Below are positions 16,499 to 25,323 of a stretch of 58,398 bases of DNA, piece by piece. Source of the DNA: Desulfatibacillum sp. GTDB taxonomy: Bacteria; Desulfobacterota; Desulfobacteria; Desulfobacterales; SpSt-501. The stretch lies in the NCBI GenBank assembly GCA_020725555.1, contig DYEU01000008.1, forward strand, positions 1-58,398, given 5' to 3'. Each line of letters opens with the position of its first letter. The first letter of the stretch is position 1. The position numbers and the translations under genes are program-made. The notes below the pieces were generated by a model. That model was not told the DNA's origin. It searched no databases and saw nothing but the letters and a program-made list of their open reading frames with translations.

Positions 16499-16921
16499 TC
16501 AGCGGAGGGAAACGACCAGCCGCTCCTCTTCCACCGCGACCGGGTAGACCGGGACCGGCCCCGTGGGTGGGCCGTGAATTTTGCGGCCGGCGTAGGTGTA
16601 GGTGGAGCGGCCCACGCTGCAGCACTGGACCGTGTGCGTTCCCGGCACGGGGTCGAGGCGGCGATGCCCGATGTGCGAGCAACGGTTCTGAAAGGCATGA
16701 AATGCCCCGTCCTCGCCGTGGATGACCAGCACGCGCACCGGAAGCCCCCCGCCCTCCAGCCGCAGGGCGCCGCCGGGCCTTGCGAGCTCGGGGGCCCGTT
16801 TCCGATCGATCGTGATCCGGCCGTTCTCAAAACGCCATGCGAGGGGGTCGGGGGGCCGGGGAGTCGCCGGGATGCCAAAGAGGCGTTGCAAAAAGCCCCG
16901 TTTTAAGAAGGTGACCTTCAT
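16499..16921 (-). CDS. Rieske-type [2Fe-2S] domain protein with a changed cluster ligand
   Basis: 140 residues. The first half-motif is normal (NRCSHIGHRR: Cys81, His83). The second, normally C-P-x-H-G, reads CCSVG: Cys100 is present but the His position is Val103. So one of the four Rieske ligands appears lost, unless Cys101 or another residue takes over. The rest of the fold is present, including the following Tyr-rich strand (RSTYTYAGRKIHG) and a C-terminal YPVAVEEERLVVSL strand. The start is ATG 16921. It is divergent from fetA and upstream of the flavoprotein, with which it may share an electron-transfer job; that is inference. Confidence 0.75.
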   Translation of the reverse strand: MKVTFLKRGFLQRLFGIPATPRPPDPLAWRFENGRITIDRKRAPELARPGGALRLEGGGLPVRVLVIHGEDGAFHAFQNRCSHIGHRRLDPVPGTHTVQCCSVGRSTYTYAGRKIHGPPTGPVPVYPVAVEEERLVVSLR

Positions 16922-17204
16922 CCCCGCCTCACCGCGCAAGGAGCCCGCCTCGTCTCCCCCTCCGCCAGGGATAAGGCCTTCCCTCGCCGCACGGGACGAA
17001 ACGGACTCGCACGGGGAACCCATCCAGAAAAACGCGGGCGGCGAACCCCCGCCAAGGTCACTCTACCGGCGGGCCGCCCCATGGTCAACCGCTTGTCTTT
17101 TCGCGGCAGCTTTGGCAATCTCCAGACCTGCACTCCCCAGCCGGCAGCAGCCGACCCGACCGGCCGGGGTCGCCCCTTCCGTAAAGCCGGACGAAGAGGC
17201 CCTG

Positions 17205-17918
17205 ATGAGCCCGAGCCGTGGGCAGACCCCCGGACCCCGTCTTCCCCTCAAGCTCGAGGCCCGCGGACTGGGCCGCGAGGTGACTGGAAAGCCCCTCCTG
17301 CATGACATCCACCTCGGGGTGCAGCAGGGCGAGGTGCTGGCCGTGATCGGGCCGAGCGGCTCCGGGAAATCTTCCCTGCTGCGCCTGCTCAACCGCCTCG
17401 ATGAGCCGACGGCAGGCACGGTGTATCTGAACGGTCTCGATTACCGCGAAATCCCTCCTCGGGAGCTCAGGCGGCGGGTCGGGATGGTCATGCAGGCGCC
17501 CCATCTCTTCCCCGGCACCGTCTCGGAAAACGTCGGCTTCGGCCCACGCCAGCGCAATGCGCCGCTTTCGACCGGCCAAATCGAAGCCCTCCTCGAGCGG
17601 GTGGGCCTTGCCGGCTACGCCCCCCGCGATGCGGGGCATCTTTCCGGCGGGGAGGCCCAACGCGTCTCGCTCGCACGGACGCTCGCGAACGATCCCGAGG
17701 TGCTCCTCTTGGATGAGCCCACCTCGGCGCTGGACGACGAGGCCGAGCGGGGGATCGAAGCGCTGGTTCTCGAAATCATCCGCGAACGCTCGATGACCTG
17801 CATCATCGTGACCCACGATCTGCCCCAGGCCGCCCGCCTGGCCGGCCGCGTCGTGATCCTCGAGGCGGGCCGGATCAAAGCGGTCGGCACGCCGCAGGAG
17901 CTGCTCCATGGGAAATGA
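17205..17918 (+). CDS. fetA: FetA-type ABC transporter ATPase
   Basis: 237 residues: Walker A GPSGSGKSS, Q-loop VMQAPHLFPGTV, signature LSGGEAQR, Walker B VLLLDEPTSALD, H-loop VTHD. The sequence and its partner match the FetAB (YbbL-YbbM) type implicated in iron export and oxidative-stress tolerance in E. coli. The frame is open far upstream; ATG 17205, preceded by GAAGAGGCCCTG, gives a normal N-terminus. It overlaps the start of fetB by 11 bases. The 283 bases upstream, shared with the Rieske gene, hold no gene and should contain both promoters. Confidence 0.88.
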   Translation: MSPSRGQTPGPRLPLKLEARGLGREVTGKPLLHDIHLGVQQGEVLAVIGPSGSGKSSLLRLLNRLDEPTAGTVYLNGLDYREIPPRELRRRVGMVMQAPHLFPGTVSENVGFGPRQRNAPLSTGQIEALLERVGLAGYAPRDAGHLSGGEAQRVSLARTLANDPEVLLLDEPTSALDDEAERGIEALVLEIIRERSMTCIIVTHDLPQAARLAGRVVILEAGRIKAVGTPQELLHGK

Positions 17919-18717
17919 GCTCGCCCTCGCCGGTTGCGAGGACTTGACGGGGGTTCTGCTTCAGGCCGGCGGAGCGGCCGCTCTCTGCCTCGCCGTGATG
18001 GGGCTCTGCCGAAGGGCCGCCGTGCGCGTGGAGCGCGAAACGGTCGTTTCGCTCCTTCGCGGGTTTCTGCAAATCGCCCTGGTCGGCGTCGTCCTCGCGC
18101 TGGTGCTGCACCGCGGGTTCGGGGTGGGGATCCTGATCCTGCTCGCGATGACGATCGCGGCGGCCGCGATCGCCTCGCGGCGCACGGGGGGCATCCCCGG
18201 CGCCTTCCGGGTCTGCTTCCTTGCGGTGGCCGCCGGGTCGGGCACGACGATCGCGGCGATGGCCGCGATCGGGGCCGTGTCTGCGGAGCTCGCCACCCTC
18301 GTGCCGGTCGGCAGCATGGTGATCGCGAGCGCCATGACCTCGGCTTCCCAGGCGGCCGAGCGCTTTCGCGCCGAGGTCGCCGCCCGGAAGGGTCTCGTCG
18401 AGGCGGCCCTTGCGCTCGGCGCAGCACCGGCGAAGGCGGTCGCGGCCCAGGTCCGAAGCGCCGTCTACGCCAGCCTCATCCCGCGGCTCGACGCGCTCAA
18501 GTCGCTCGGCATCGTCTGGGTGCCGGGGATGATGGCGGGCATGATCGTCTCGGGGGCGAACCCGGTCTTCGCCGGCATCTACCAGTTCATCGTGATGGCC
18601 ATGATCTTTGCGGCATCCGCCATCACGGCGCTGGTTGCGGCGCTCCTTCTGCGCACGCGCATCTTCACCCCCGCCGAACAGCTCTCCCTGCAGCGGGTGG
18701 GCGCCACCCGGGAGTGA
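17908..18717 (+). CDS. fetB: FetB-type ABC transporter permease (UPF0014)
   Basis: 269 residues with about seven membrane segments and the family's SRRTGG and LGAAPAKAVAAQVRSAVYASLIPRLD segments, followed by GIVWVPGMMAGMIVSGANP, the hallmark of YbbM/FetB. It forms the membrane half of the exporter encoded with fetA. The N-terminus extends slightly before the first helix (MGNELALAGCEDLT). Confidence 0.9.
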   Translation: MGNELALAGCEDLTGVLLQAGGAAALCLAVMGLCRRAAVRVERETVVSLLRGFLQIALVGVVLALVLHRGFGVGILILLAMTIAAAAIASRRTGGIPGAFRVCFLAVAAGSGTTIAAMAAIGAVSAELATLVPVGSMVIASAMTSASQAAERFRAEVAARKGLVEAALALGAAPAKAVAAQVRSAVYASLIPRLDALKSLGIVWVPGMMAGMIVSGANPVFAGIYQFIVMAMIFAASAITALVAALLLRTRIFTPAEQLSLQRVGATRE

Positions 18718-18772
18718 GGCCTCCTGCCGGTCGAGCCGGACCCGGGAGGCAGACCCCACGTAATGATATCAG

Positions 18773-18785
18773 AATGGACGTCCCT
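18773..18785 (-). repeat. 13-nt motif copy 4 (single)
   Basis: AATGGACGTCCCT, the inverse orientation of the motif with one change at the end, placed 14 bases before the TetR operator and 55 bases after fetB. It is the only copy with no inverted partner nearby. Confidence 0.75.
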
Positions 18786-18798
18786 CATTTTTTTATTT

Positions 18799-18819
18799 TG
18801 GACTGGACAGTCCAGTCCA
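18799..18819 (+). promoter_or_regulatory. palindromic operator upstream of the TetR gene
   Basis: Arms TGGACTGGA (18799-18807) and TCCAGTCCA (18811-18819) are perfect inverted repeats around CAG. It lies 22 bases before the repressor's start, with an AT-rich stretch (TCATTTTTTTATTTTG) just upstream that could hold the promoter. Size and place fit a TetR-dimer site for autoregulation and control of the efflux operon. Confidence 0.7.
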
Positions 18820-18841
18820 GACAGGGTAGAAGGCGCCCGCC

Positions 18842-19459
18842 ATGACGGGACAGGCGAACGGCAGGACCGCGGCGACGCGGCCGCGCATCGTGAGGGCGGC
18901 CTGGGAGGCCTTCCGCGAGAGGGGCTACCGCGCAAGCCTCGAGGAGGTCGCCGCACGCGCCGGGGTTGTGCGGCAGACGCTCTACAACCACTTCCCGGGG
19001 AAAAAGCTCCTCTTCGGCGAGGTGGTGCGGCACGCCACGCGCTCGATCCTGGTCACCCTCGAAGGCGGGGAGTCCCTGCGCGAAACCCTCATCGCCTTCG
19101 GCCGCGCGCTGCGCGAGCGGGTGCTCAGCCCGGACGGCATCGCGGTCTACCGCACCCTCGTCGCCGAGGCGGCCACCTTCCCGGAGCTCGCCGGCCATTT
19201 CTTCGCCGAGGGGCCGGTCGCCACGCGGGAGCGGCTGGCGGAGGTCCTCGCGGCGGCGATGAGGAAAGGCCTGCTCCGCCGCGACGACCCGGCCTTCGCG
19301 GCCGAGATGCTGATCGCCATGCTGATCGAGTTCGACCGGCTGCGCCGGCTGCTCGCCCCCGCCGGGAAGCACCCCGCCGGGGACCACAAAACCGAAGCGG
19401 TGGTGGACTGCTTTTTGCGCGCGTTCGCCCCCCGAGATTCCGGCAAAAAGAGAACCTAA
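18842..19459 (+). CDS. TetR/AcrR family repressor of the efflux operon
   Basis: 205 residues. The N-terminal helix-turn-helix reads YRASLEEVAARAGVVRQTLYNHFPGKKLLF (residues about 33-62). The C-terminal half resembles the AefR-type TetR ligand domain (YRTLVAEAATFPELAGHFF). It is followed by the efflux genes with only three bases between them, so it is cotranscribed. Its operator candidate is at 18799-18819. Confidence 0.9.
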   Translation: MTGQANGRTAATRPRIVRAAWEAFRERGYRASLEEVAARAGVVRQTLYNHFPGKKLLFGEVVRHATRSILVTLEGGESLRETLIAFGRALRERVLSPDGIAVYRTLVAEAATFPELAGHFFAEGPVATRERLAEVLAAAMRKGLLRRDDPAFAAEMLIAMLIEFDRLRRLLAPAGKHPAGDHKTEAVVDCFLRAFAPRDSGKKRT

Positions 19460-19462
19460 GGA

Positions 19463-20662
19463 ATGCGCATGAACCCCCGAGCCCTCATCGTTCTGATCGC
19501 CCTTCTGGCCGCCTGCAGCCCCGAGGGGGCGGGCAAGCCCCCGGGCCCGGGCGCCGCCAGCCCCCAGGCGCCGCAGGTGTCCGTCGTCACCCTCGAGCCG
19601 CGGCGCCTGGCGCTCACGACCGTCCTGCCCGGCCGCACCTCGGCCTTCCGCATCGCCGAAATCCGGCCCCAGGTGAACGGCCTGGTGCTCCGGCGTCTGT
19701 TCGAGGAGGGCTCCGAGGTCAAGGAAGGCCAGGTCCTCTACCGCATCGATCCCGCCCCCTTCCAGGCCGCGCTCGACAACGCGCGCGCCGCTCTGGGCCG
19801 CGCCGAGGCGAACCTGCCCGCCGTCCGCGCGCGCGAGGAGCGCCTGCGGGCGCTGCTCGAGGAAGGCGCGGTCAGCCGGCAGGACTACGACGACGTCTCC
19901 GCCGCGCTGAAGCAGGCGACCGCGGAGATCGCCTACTGGCAAGCCCAGGTCGAAACCGCGCGCATCCATCTCGGCTACACGCAGATCACCGCCCCCATCG
20001 CCGGCCGCATCGGCAAATCGAGCATCACCGACGGGGCCATCGTGACCGCCTACCAGCCGTTGCCGCTGGCGACGATCCAGCAGATCGACCCGATTTACGT
20101 CGATGTGCCGCAGTCCTCGGCCGAGCTCCTGCGCTTGAACCGCCGCCTCGCGGCGGGCCGGCTGAAGCCGGACCCCCAGGCCCGGCACGCGGTGCGCCTC
20201 TTCCTCGAGGACGGCACCCCCTACCCCCACGAGGGGAGCCTCCAGTTCCGGGACATCACCGTCGACCCCGCAACCGGCGCGGTCACCCTGCGCATGGTCT
20301 TTCCCAACCCCCAGGGGGTCCTCCTGCCGGGGATGTTCGTCCGGGCCGAGATCCACGAGGGGGTCCTGGAGCAGGCGATCCTCGCCCCCCAGCCGGGGAT
20401 CCAGCGCAACCCCAAGGGCGAGCCCTTCGCCTACGTGGTCGACGCCGGGGGCAAGGTCGAAATCCGCCCCCTCGTCCTCGAGCGTGAAATCGGAAGCGAC
20501 TGGCTCGTCACCTCGGGGCTGGCGGCGGGGGACCGGCTGATCGTGGAGGGACTCCAGGCCCTGCGCATGCTGCGGCCCGGGACCCCGGTCACGGTGCGCG
20601 AAGCCTCCCCCCGGGCGGACGCGCCGCCTGCAGGCGCATCCGCCCCGCCGGCTTCGAAGTAA
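19463..20662 (+). CDS. RND efflux periplasmic adaptor (AcrA-type, lipoprotein)
   Basis: 399 residues. A lipoprotein signal ends at LLAAC with Cys18. The barrel-sandwich, coiled-coil hairpin (AALGRAEANLPAVRAREERLR) and later barrel (ITAPIAGRIGKSSITDGAIVT) follow in AcrA order. It joins the inner-membrane pump to the outer-membrane channel. It is the second gene of the TetR-pump operon. Confidence 0.92.
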   Translation: MRMNPRALIVLIALLAACSPEGAGKPPGPGAASPQAPQVSVVTLEPRRLALTTVLPGRTSAFRIAEIRPQVNGLVLRRLFEEGSEVKEGQVLYRIDPAPFQAALDNARAALGRAEANLPAVRAREERLRALLEEGAVSRQDYDDVSAALKQATAEIAYWQAQVETARIHLGYTQITAPIAGRIGKSSITDGAIVTAYQPLPLATIQQIDPIYVDVPQSSAELLRLNRRLAAGRLKPDPQARHAVRLFLEDGTPYPHEGSLQFRDITVDPATGAVTLRMVFPNPQGVLLPGMFVRAEIHEGVLEQAILAPQPGIQRNPKGEPFAYVVDAGGKVEIRPLVLEREIGSDWLVTSGLAAGDRLIVEGLQALRMLRPGTPVTVREASPRADAPPAGASAPPASK

Positions 20663-20674
20663 AAGGGGGCGGCA

Positions 20675-23600
20675 ATGCTTTCGCGCTTTTTCCTCGACCG
20701 TCCGGTCTTCGCCTGGGTGATCGCCGTCGCCATGATGGCGGCGGGGGCTCTGGCCATCTACCGGCTGCCCGTCGCCCAGTACCCGCCGATCGCTCCGCCC
20801 TCGATCGCCATCGACGCCTTCTTCCCCGGGGCCTCGGCCGAGACGGTCGAAAACACCGTGACCCAGATCATCGAGCAGAAGATGACGGGTCTGGACAATA
20901 TGCTCTACCTCTCGGGCACGAGCTCCTCCTCCGGCGCCTCGCGCATCGAGCTCACCTTCGCCCCCGGCACCGACCCCGACATCGCCTGGGCCAAGGTGCA
21001 AAACAAGCTCCAGCTCGCTCTCGCGAGCCTCCCCGAGGTCGTCCAGCGGCAGGGCGTCAAGGTAAGCAAGTCGACCCGCAACTACCTCATGATCGTGGGG
21101 CTGGTCTCCGAGGACGGCCGCCTGAGCGGGGACGACCTGCGGGATTTCGCGCAGTCCAATCTCGAGAAGATCCTCTCGCGCGTCCCCGGCGTGGGGGAGG
21201 TGGAAAACTTCGGGACCCAGTACGCCATGCGCGTCTGGATCGACCCCGACCGGCTGACGAGCTTCCAGCTCACGCTCGAGGAGGTGATCCTCGCCCTGCG
21301 CGCCTACAACGTCGAGGTCTCGGCCGGACAGTTCGGCGGCATGCCCGCGACCCCCGGCCAGCAGATGAACGCGGCGATCGTCGTCCAGCACCTGCTGCAG
21401 ACCCCGGAGGAGTTCGCGGCCATCCCGGTGAGGATCCGGCCCGACGGCTCCGTCGTGCGCATTCGCGATCTCGGCCGCACCGAGCTCGGCACCGAGCGCT
21501 ACGACGTCGTCGCCCTCTACAACGGCCGGCCCACGGCCGCGCTCGCGATCCGCCAAGCCGCGGGCGCCAACGCGCTCGAGACGGCGGACAACGTGAAGTC
21601 GAAGCTCGCCGAGATGAGCCGCTACTTCCCCCCCGGCGTGAAGGTGATCTACCCCTACGACACGACCCCCTTCACCCAGGTCGCGATTCGGGAGGTGGTG
21701 AAGACCCTGGTCGAGGCGGTGATCCTGGTCTTCCTCATCATGTGGCTCTTCCTGGGGACCTTCCGCGCGACCTTCATCCCCACGATCACCGTCCCCGTCG
21801 TGCTGCTCGGCACCTTCGCCGTGCTCGCGCTCTTCGGCTTTTCGATCAACATGCTCACCATGTTCGCCATGGTGCTGGCGATCGGCCTGCTCGTGGACGA
21901 CGCGATCGTGGTCGTGGAGAACGTCGAGCGCTTGATGCGCGAGGAGGGCCTCCCGCCCAAGAAGGCGGCCGCCCGCTCCATGGACCAGATCACCCCCGCC
22001 CTGATCGGTATCGGGGTCGTGCTCGCGGCCGTCTTTCTGCCCATGGCCTTCTTCGGCGGCTCGACCGGCGTGATCTACCGGCAGTTCTCGCTGACGGTGG
22101 CCGCGGCCATGCTGCTCTCGGTCGTCGTGGCCCTGATCCTGACGCCGGTGCTCTGCGCCCAGCTCCTCAAGCCCGTAGCCGGCGGCCACGAGTCCGCATC
22201 CGGGGCGATCTGGTTGTTGCGGCCGTTTTTCCTGTGGTTCGACCGCAGCTTCTTCCGCCTGCGCGATCTCTACGTGCGCGCGGTCGGGCACGTGCTCGCC
22301 CGCAGGCTGCGCTACGTCTTTGCCTATCTCCTGATCGTCGCCGCCCTGGGGGCCCTGTTCTTCCGCATGCCCACGGCCTACCTCCCCGAGGAGGATCAGG
22401 GGATCCTCATGGTCCAGGCGGTGCTGCCGCCGGGGGCGACCCTCGAGCAGACGCAGGCCGTCCTCGAGCGCGTCCTAGCCCACTTCCAGGAGAAGGAGCC
22501 GGAGGCCGTCGAATCCTTCCTCGGGGTGGCCGGCGTGGGATTCTCCGGCCAGGGGCAGAACGTGGGGCTGGGGTTCACCAAGCTCCGCGACTGGGATCTC
22601 CGGCGGCGTCCCGACCTGCGCGTCAAGGCCGTGGCCGCGCGCGCCATGGCCGCCTTCTCGCGCATCCCGGGGGCCATGGTCTTCGCCTTCCCGCCGCCCG
22701 CGGTGATCGAGCTCGGCAACGCCACCGGGTTCGACTTCCAGCTCCAGGACCGCAACGGCCTCGGCCACGCGCAGCTCATGGCCGCGCGCAACCAGATCCT
22801 CGGCATGGCCGCGCGCGACCCGCGGCTGCGCGGGGTGCGGCCGAACGGGATGGAGGATGCGGCCGAGTACCGCATCGACGTCGACTGGGACAAGGCGGGC
22901 GCACTCGGCCTGTCGATCGCCACCGTCCACACCACCCTTTCGGCCGCCTTCGGGGGAGCCTACGTGAACGACTTCATCCAGGCCGGCCGGGTGAAGAAGG
23001 TCTTCGTCCAGGCCGATGCGCCCCACCGCATGCTCCCGTCGGACCTCGAGAAGATCCACGTGAGAAACCGGGAGGGGAAGATGGTCCCCTTTTCCTCCTT
23101 CGCCGCGGGCCGCTGGGTCGAGGGTTCCCCGCAGCTGCAGCGCTACAACGGCTTTCCCTCGATCAACCTTTGGGGCGAGCCTGCACCGGGCTACAGCACC
23201 GGCGAGGCGATGGCGGCGATGGAGGAGATCGTCTCGCGGCTGCCGCAGAACGTGGGCTACGACTGGACGGGGATCTCCTACCAGGAGCGCATGGCCCGGG
23301 CGCAGGCCCCGCTGCTCTACGCCTTCTCGATCTTCGTGATCTTTCTCTGCCTGGCCGCGCTCTACGAGAGCTGGCCCGTCCCGATCGCGATCCTGCTCAC
23401 CTTCCCCCTCGGGGTGATCGGCGGCGTGATCGCCTCGAGCGCCAAGGGGCTCCCGAGCGACGTCTACTTCCAGATCGGCATGCTGACCACCCTCGGGCTC
23501 ACCGCGAAGAACGCGATCCTGATCGTGCAGTTCGCCAAGGCGCGGGCCGAAGCGGGTGCGGGGCTGATCGCGGCCACGCTCGAGGGGTCGAAGCTGCGGC

Positions 23601-23854
23601 TCAGGCCGATCGTGATGACCTCGCTCGCCTTCGGCTTCGGGGTGCTGCCGCTTGCGCTCGCGACCGGGGCCGGCTCGGGCGCCCAGGGGGCGATCGGGAT
23701 TGCGGTCTTAGGCGGCATGGTGACCTCGACGGTGCTGGTCGTGTTCTTCGCCCCGCTGTTTTACGTGATGATCACCCGCGTGTTCGGCCGGCGCGGCCGA
23801 CCGATCTCCTCCGCCCCCGCGGCCGCCGCGGTTGAGGGAAAGGTCTATGAGTAG
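20675..23854 (+). CDS. RND efflux pump, HAE1 (AcrB-type)
   Basis: 1059 residues, the normal length. It begins MLSRFFLDRPVFAWVIAVAM as in AcrB/MexB. The proton-relay aspartates are in GLLVDDAIVVVENVERLM, and the second half has LTAKNAILIVQFAKA. There are two large periplasmic loops and 12 membrane segments. The family exports hydrophobic drugs, bile salts or solvents; the substrate here is not visible. It ends with TAG overlapping the next start (ATGAGTAG). Confidence 0.95.
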   Translation: MLSRFFLDRPVFAWVIAVAMMAAGALAIYRLPVAQYPPIAPPSIAIDAFFPGASAETVENTVTQIIEQKMTGLDNMLYLSGTSSSSGASRIELTFAPGTDPDIAWAKVQNKLQLALASLPEVVQRQGVKVSKSTRNYLMIVGLVSEDGRLSGDDLRDFAQSNLEKILSRVPGVGEVENFGTQYAMRVWIDPDRLTSFQLTLEEVILALRAYNVEVSAGQFGGMPATPGQQMNAAIVVQHLLQTPEEFAAIPVRIRPDGSVVRIRDLGRTELGTERYDVVALYNGRPTAALAIRQAAGANALETADNVKSKLAEMSRYFPPGVKVIYPYDTTPFTQVAIREVVKTLVEAVILVFLIMWLFLGTFRATFIPTITVPVVLLGTFAVLALFGFSINMLTMFAMVLAIGLLVDDAIVVVENVERLMREEGLPPKKAAARSMDQITPALIGIGVVLAAVFLPMAFFGGSTGVIYRQFSLTVAAAMLLSVVVALILTPVLCAQLLKPVAGGHESASGAIWLLRPFFLWFDRSFFRLRDLYVRAVGHVLARRLRYVFAYLLIVAALGALFFRMPTAYLPEEDQGILMVQAVLPPGATLEQTQAVLERVLAHFQEKEPEAVESFLGVAGVGFSGQGQNVGLGFTKLRDWDLRRRPDLRVKAVAARAMAAFSRIPGAMVFAFPPPAVIELGNATGFDFQLQDRNGLGHAQLMAARNQILGMAARDPRLRGVRPNGMEDAAEYRIDVDWDKAGALGLSIATVHTTLSAAFGGAYVNDFIQAGRVKKVFVQADAPHRMLPSDLEKIHVRNREGKMVPFSSFAAGRWVEGSPQLQRYNGFPSINLWGEPAPGYSTGEAMAAMEEIVSRLPQNVGYDWTGISYQERMARAQAPLLYAFSIFVIFLCLAALYESWPVPIAILLTFPLGVIGGVIASSAKGLPSDVYFQIGMLTTLGLTAKNAILIVQFAKARAEAGAGLIAATLEGSKLRLRPIVMTSLAFGFGVLPLALATGAGSGAQGAIGIAVLGGMVTSTVLVVFFAPLFYVMITRVFGRRGRPISSAPAAAAVEGKVYE

Positions 23855-25286
23855 CCGGATCAAGACGTTCTGGGCGGCCGCCGCCTGCCTCGCCTGGCTG
23901 GCCGGCTGCACGTTCACCCCCGCATACCGCCGGCCGGAGGCCCCCGTGACCGCGACCTGGCCCGAGGCGGCCCAGGGGCCCGTGCTGCCGGCCGGGACTC
24001 CGGAGGCGGGGGATCTCTCCTGGCGGCAGCTCTTGCCGGATGCGCGCCTGCAGCGGGTGATCGAGATGGCGCTTGAGAACAACCGCGACCTGCGGATCGC
24101 CGCGCTGAACGTCGAGCGGGCGCGGGGGATCTACGGCATCCAGCGCGGCGAGCTCTACCCTGCGCTGGGCGCCCAGGCCGAGGCGAACCGCCTGCGCCGC
24201 TCCGAGGACCTGCTCCAACCCGGCCAGCCCCGGACGATCACGCAGTACTCGGCGAACCTCGGGGTGGCGGCCTGGGAGATCGATCTCTTCGGCCGCATCC
24301 GCAGCCTCTCGGAACAGGCGCTCGAGGGGTTCTTCGCGACCGCCGAGGCCCGCCGCGGGGTCGAACTCGCCCTGATCGCCGAGGTGGCGCGCGTCTACTT
24401 CTCGCTCGCCGCCGACCGGGAGAGCCTCGCGCTCGCCCGCTCGACCCTCGAAACCCAGCAATCCGCCTTCTCCCTGGTCCAACGGCGCTTCGAGGTGGGC
24501 CTCGCCACCCGGCTCGACGTCCGGCGCGCGGAAATCCCGCTCGAAACGGCCCGGCTCGACGTGGCGCGGTACACGCAGCTCGAGGCCCAGGGCCGAAACG
24601 CCCTGGATCTCCTGGCGGGGCGGCCGGTTCCCGAGGAGTGGCTTCCGGCCGACCTGGAACGCGTTCTCCCGCCGCGGGAGGTGGCCCCCGGGATCCCCTC
24701 GGAGGTGCTGCTCAAGAGGCCGGACGTCCTGGCCGCGGAACACCGCCTCAAGGCGGCCTATGCCTCGATCGGCGCCGCCCGGGCCGCCCTCTTCCCGCGC
24801 ATCTCCCTGACGACTCTCCTGGGGACCGCAAGCGACGAGCTCTCGCGGCTTTTCGCCTCGGGGACAGGCACGTGGCTCTTCCAGCCGCAGGCCGCGCTCC
24901 CTCTCTTCGACACCCGGCTGTGGGCCGCCCTGCGGGTGAGCCGGACCGAGCGGGAAATCGCGCTTGCGCAGTACGAGCAGGCGATCCAGGGCGCGTTTCG
25001 CGAAGTCGCCGACACCCTCGCCGTGCGCCAGACGATCGCGGCGCAGATCGCCGCCCAGCGGGCGCTCGTCGCGGCCGCCGCCGAAACCTACCGCCTGGCG
25101 CGGCATCGCTTCGAGCGCGGGATCGACAGCACCCTGAGCGTCCTCGACGCCCAGCGCACGCTCTTCGCCGCGGAGCAGGGGCTCGTCGCCCTGCGCCAGG
25201 CGGAACGGGTCAGCCGCGTCCGCCTGTATGCCGCCCTCGGCGGAGCGGAAGCCGAAGGCCCGGCCAACCCGGCGGCCCTTCCATGA
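23847..25286 (+). CDS. outer-membrane efflux channel (OprM/NodT type lipoprotein)
   Basis: 479 residues. The signal ends LAWLAGC with Cys21 as the lipid site. The repeated OEP helical hairpins follow: LENNRDLRIAALNVERARG, FEVGLATRLDVRRAEI and FERGIDSTLSVLDAQRT. ATG 23847 overlaps the pump's stop by eight bases, so translation is coupled. It completes a tripartite pump with the two genes before it. Confidence 0.93.
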   Translation: MSSRIKTFWAAAACLAWLAGCTFTPAYRRPEAPVTATWPEAAQGPVLPAGTPEAGDLSWRQLLPDARLQRVIEMALENNRDLRIAALNVERARGIYGIQRGELYPALGAQAEANRLRRSEDLLQPGQPRTITQYSANLGVAAWEIDLFGRIRSLSEQALEGFFATAEARRGVELALIAEVARVYFSLAADRESLALARSTLETQQSAFSLVQRRFEVGLATRLDVRRAEIPLETARLDVARYTQLEAQGRNALDLLAGRPVPEEWLPADLERVLPPREVAPGIPSEVLLKRPDVLAAEHRLKAAYASIGAARAALFPRISLTTLLGTASDELSRLFASGTGTWLFQPQAALPLFDTRLWAALRVSRTEREIALAQYEQAIQGAFREVADTLAVRQTIAAQIAAQRALVAAAAETYRLARHRFERGIDSTLSVLDAQRTLFAAEQGLVALRQAERVSRVRLYAALGGAEAEGPANPAALP

Positions 25287-25298
25287 AGGGAACGGGAA

Positions 25299-25311
25299 GG
25301 GGACGTCCATT
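25299..25311 (+). repeat. 13-nt motif copy 5
   Basis: GGGGACGTCCATT followed by GGTTTATCATTATC, 13 bases after the efflux channel's stop and 13 bases from the end of the converging QueG-like gene. With copies 6 and 7 it brackets the QueG-like gene. Confidence 0.75.
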
Positions 25312-25323
25312 GGTTTATCATTA

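Noticed and set aside
18785-22291. An 1168-codon open frame on the minus strand across the efflux operon
   Set aside because: Shadow of the adaptor and RND pump genes; low-complexity His/Asp/Glu/Arg-rich translation. Similar shadows over 27638-30214, 30309-32159 and 33324-34856 were left out for the same reason.
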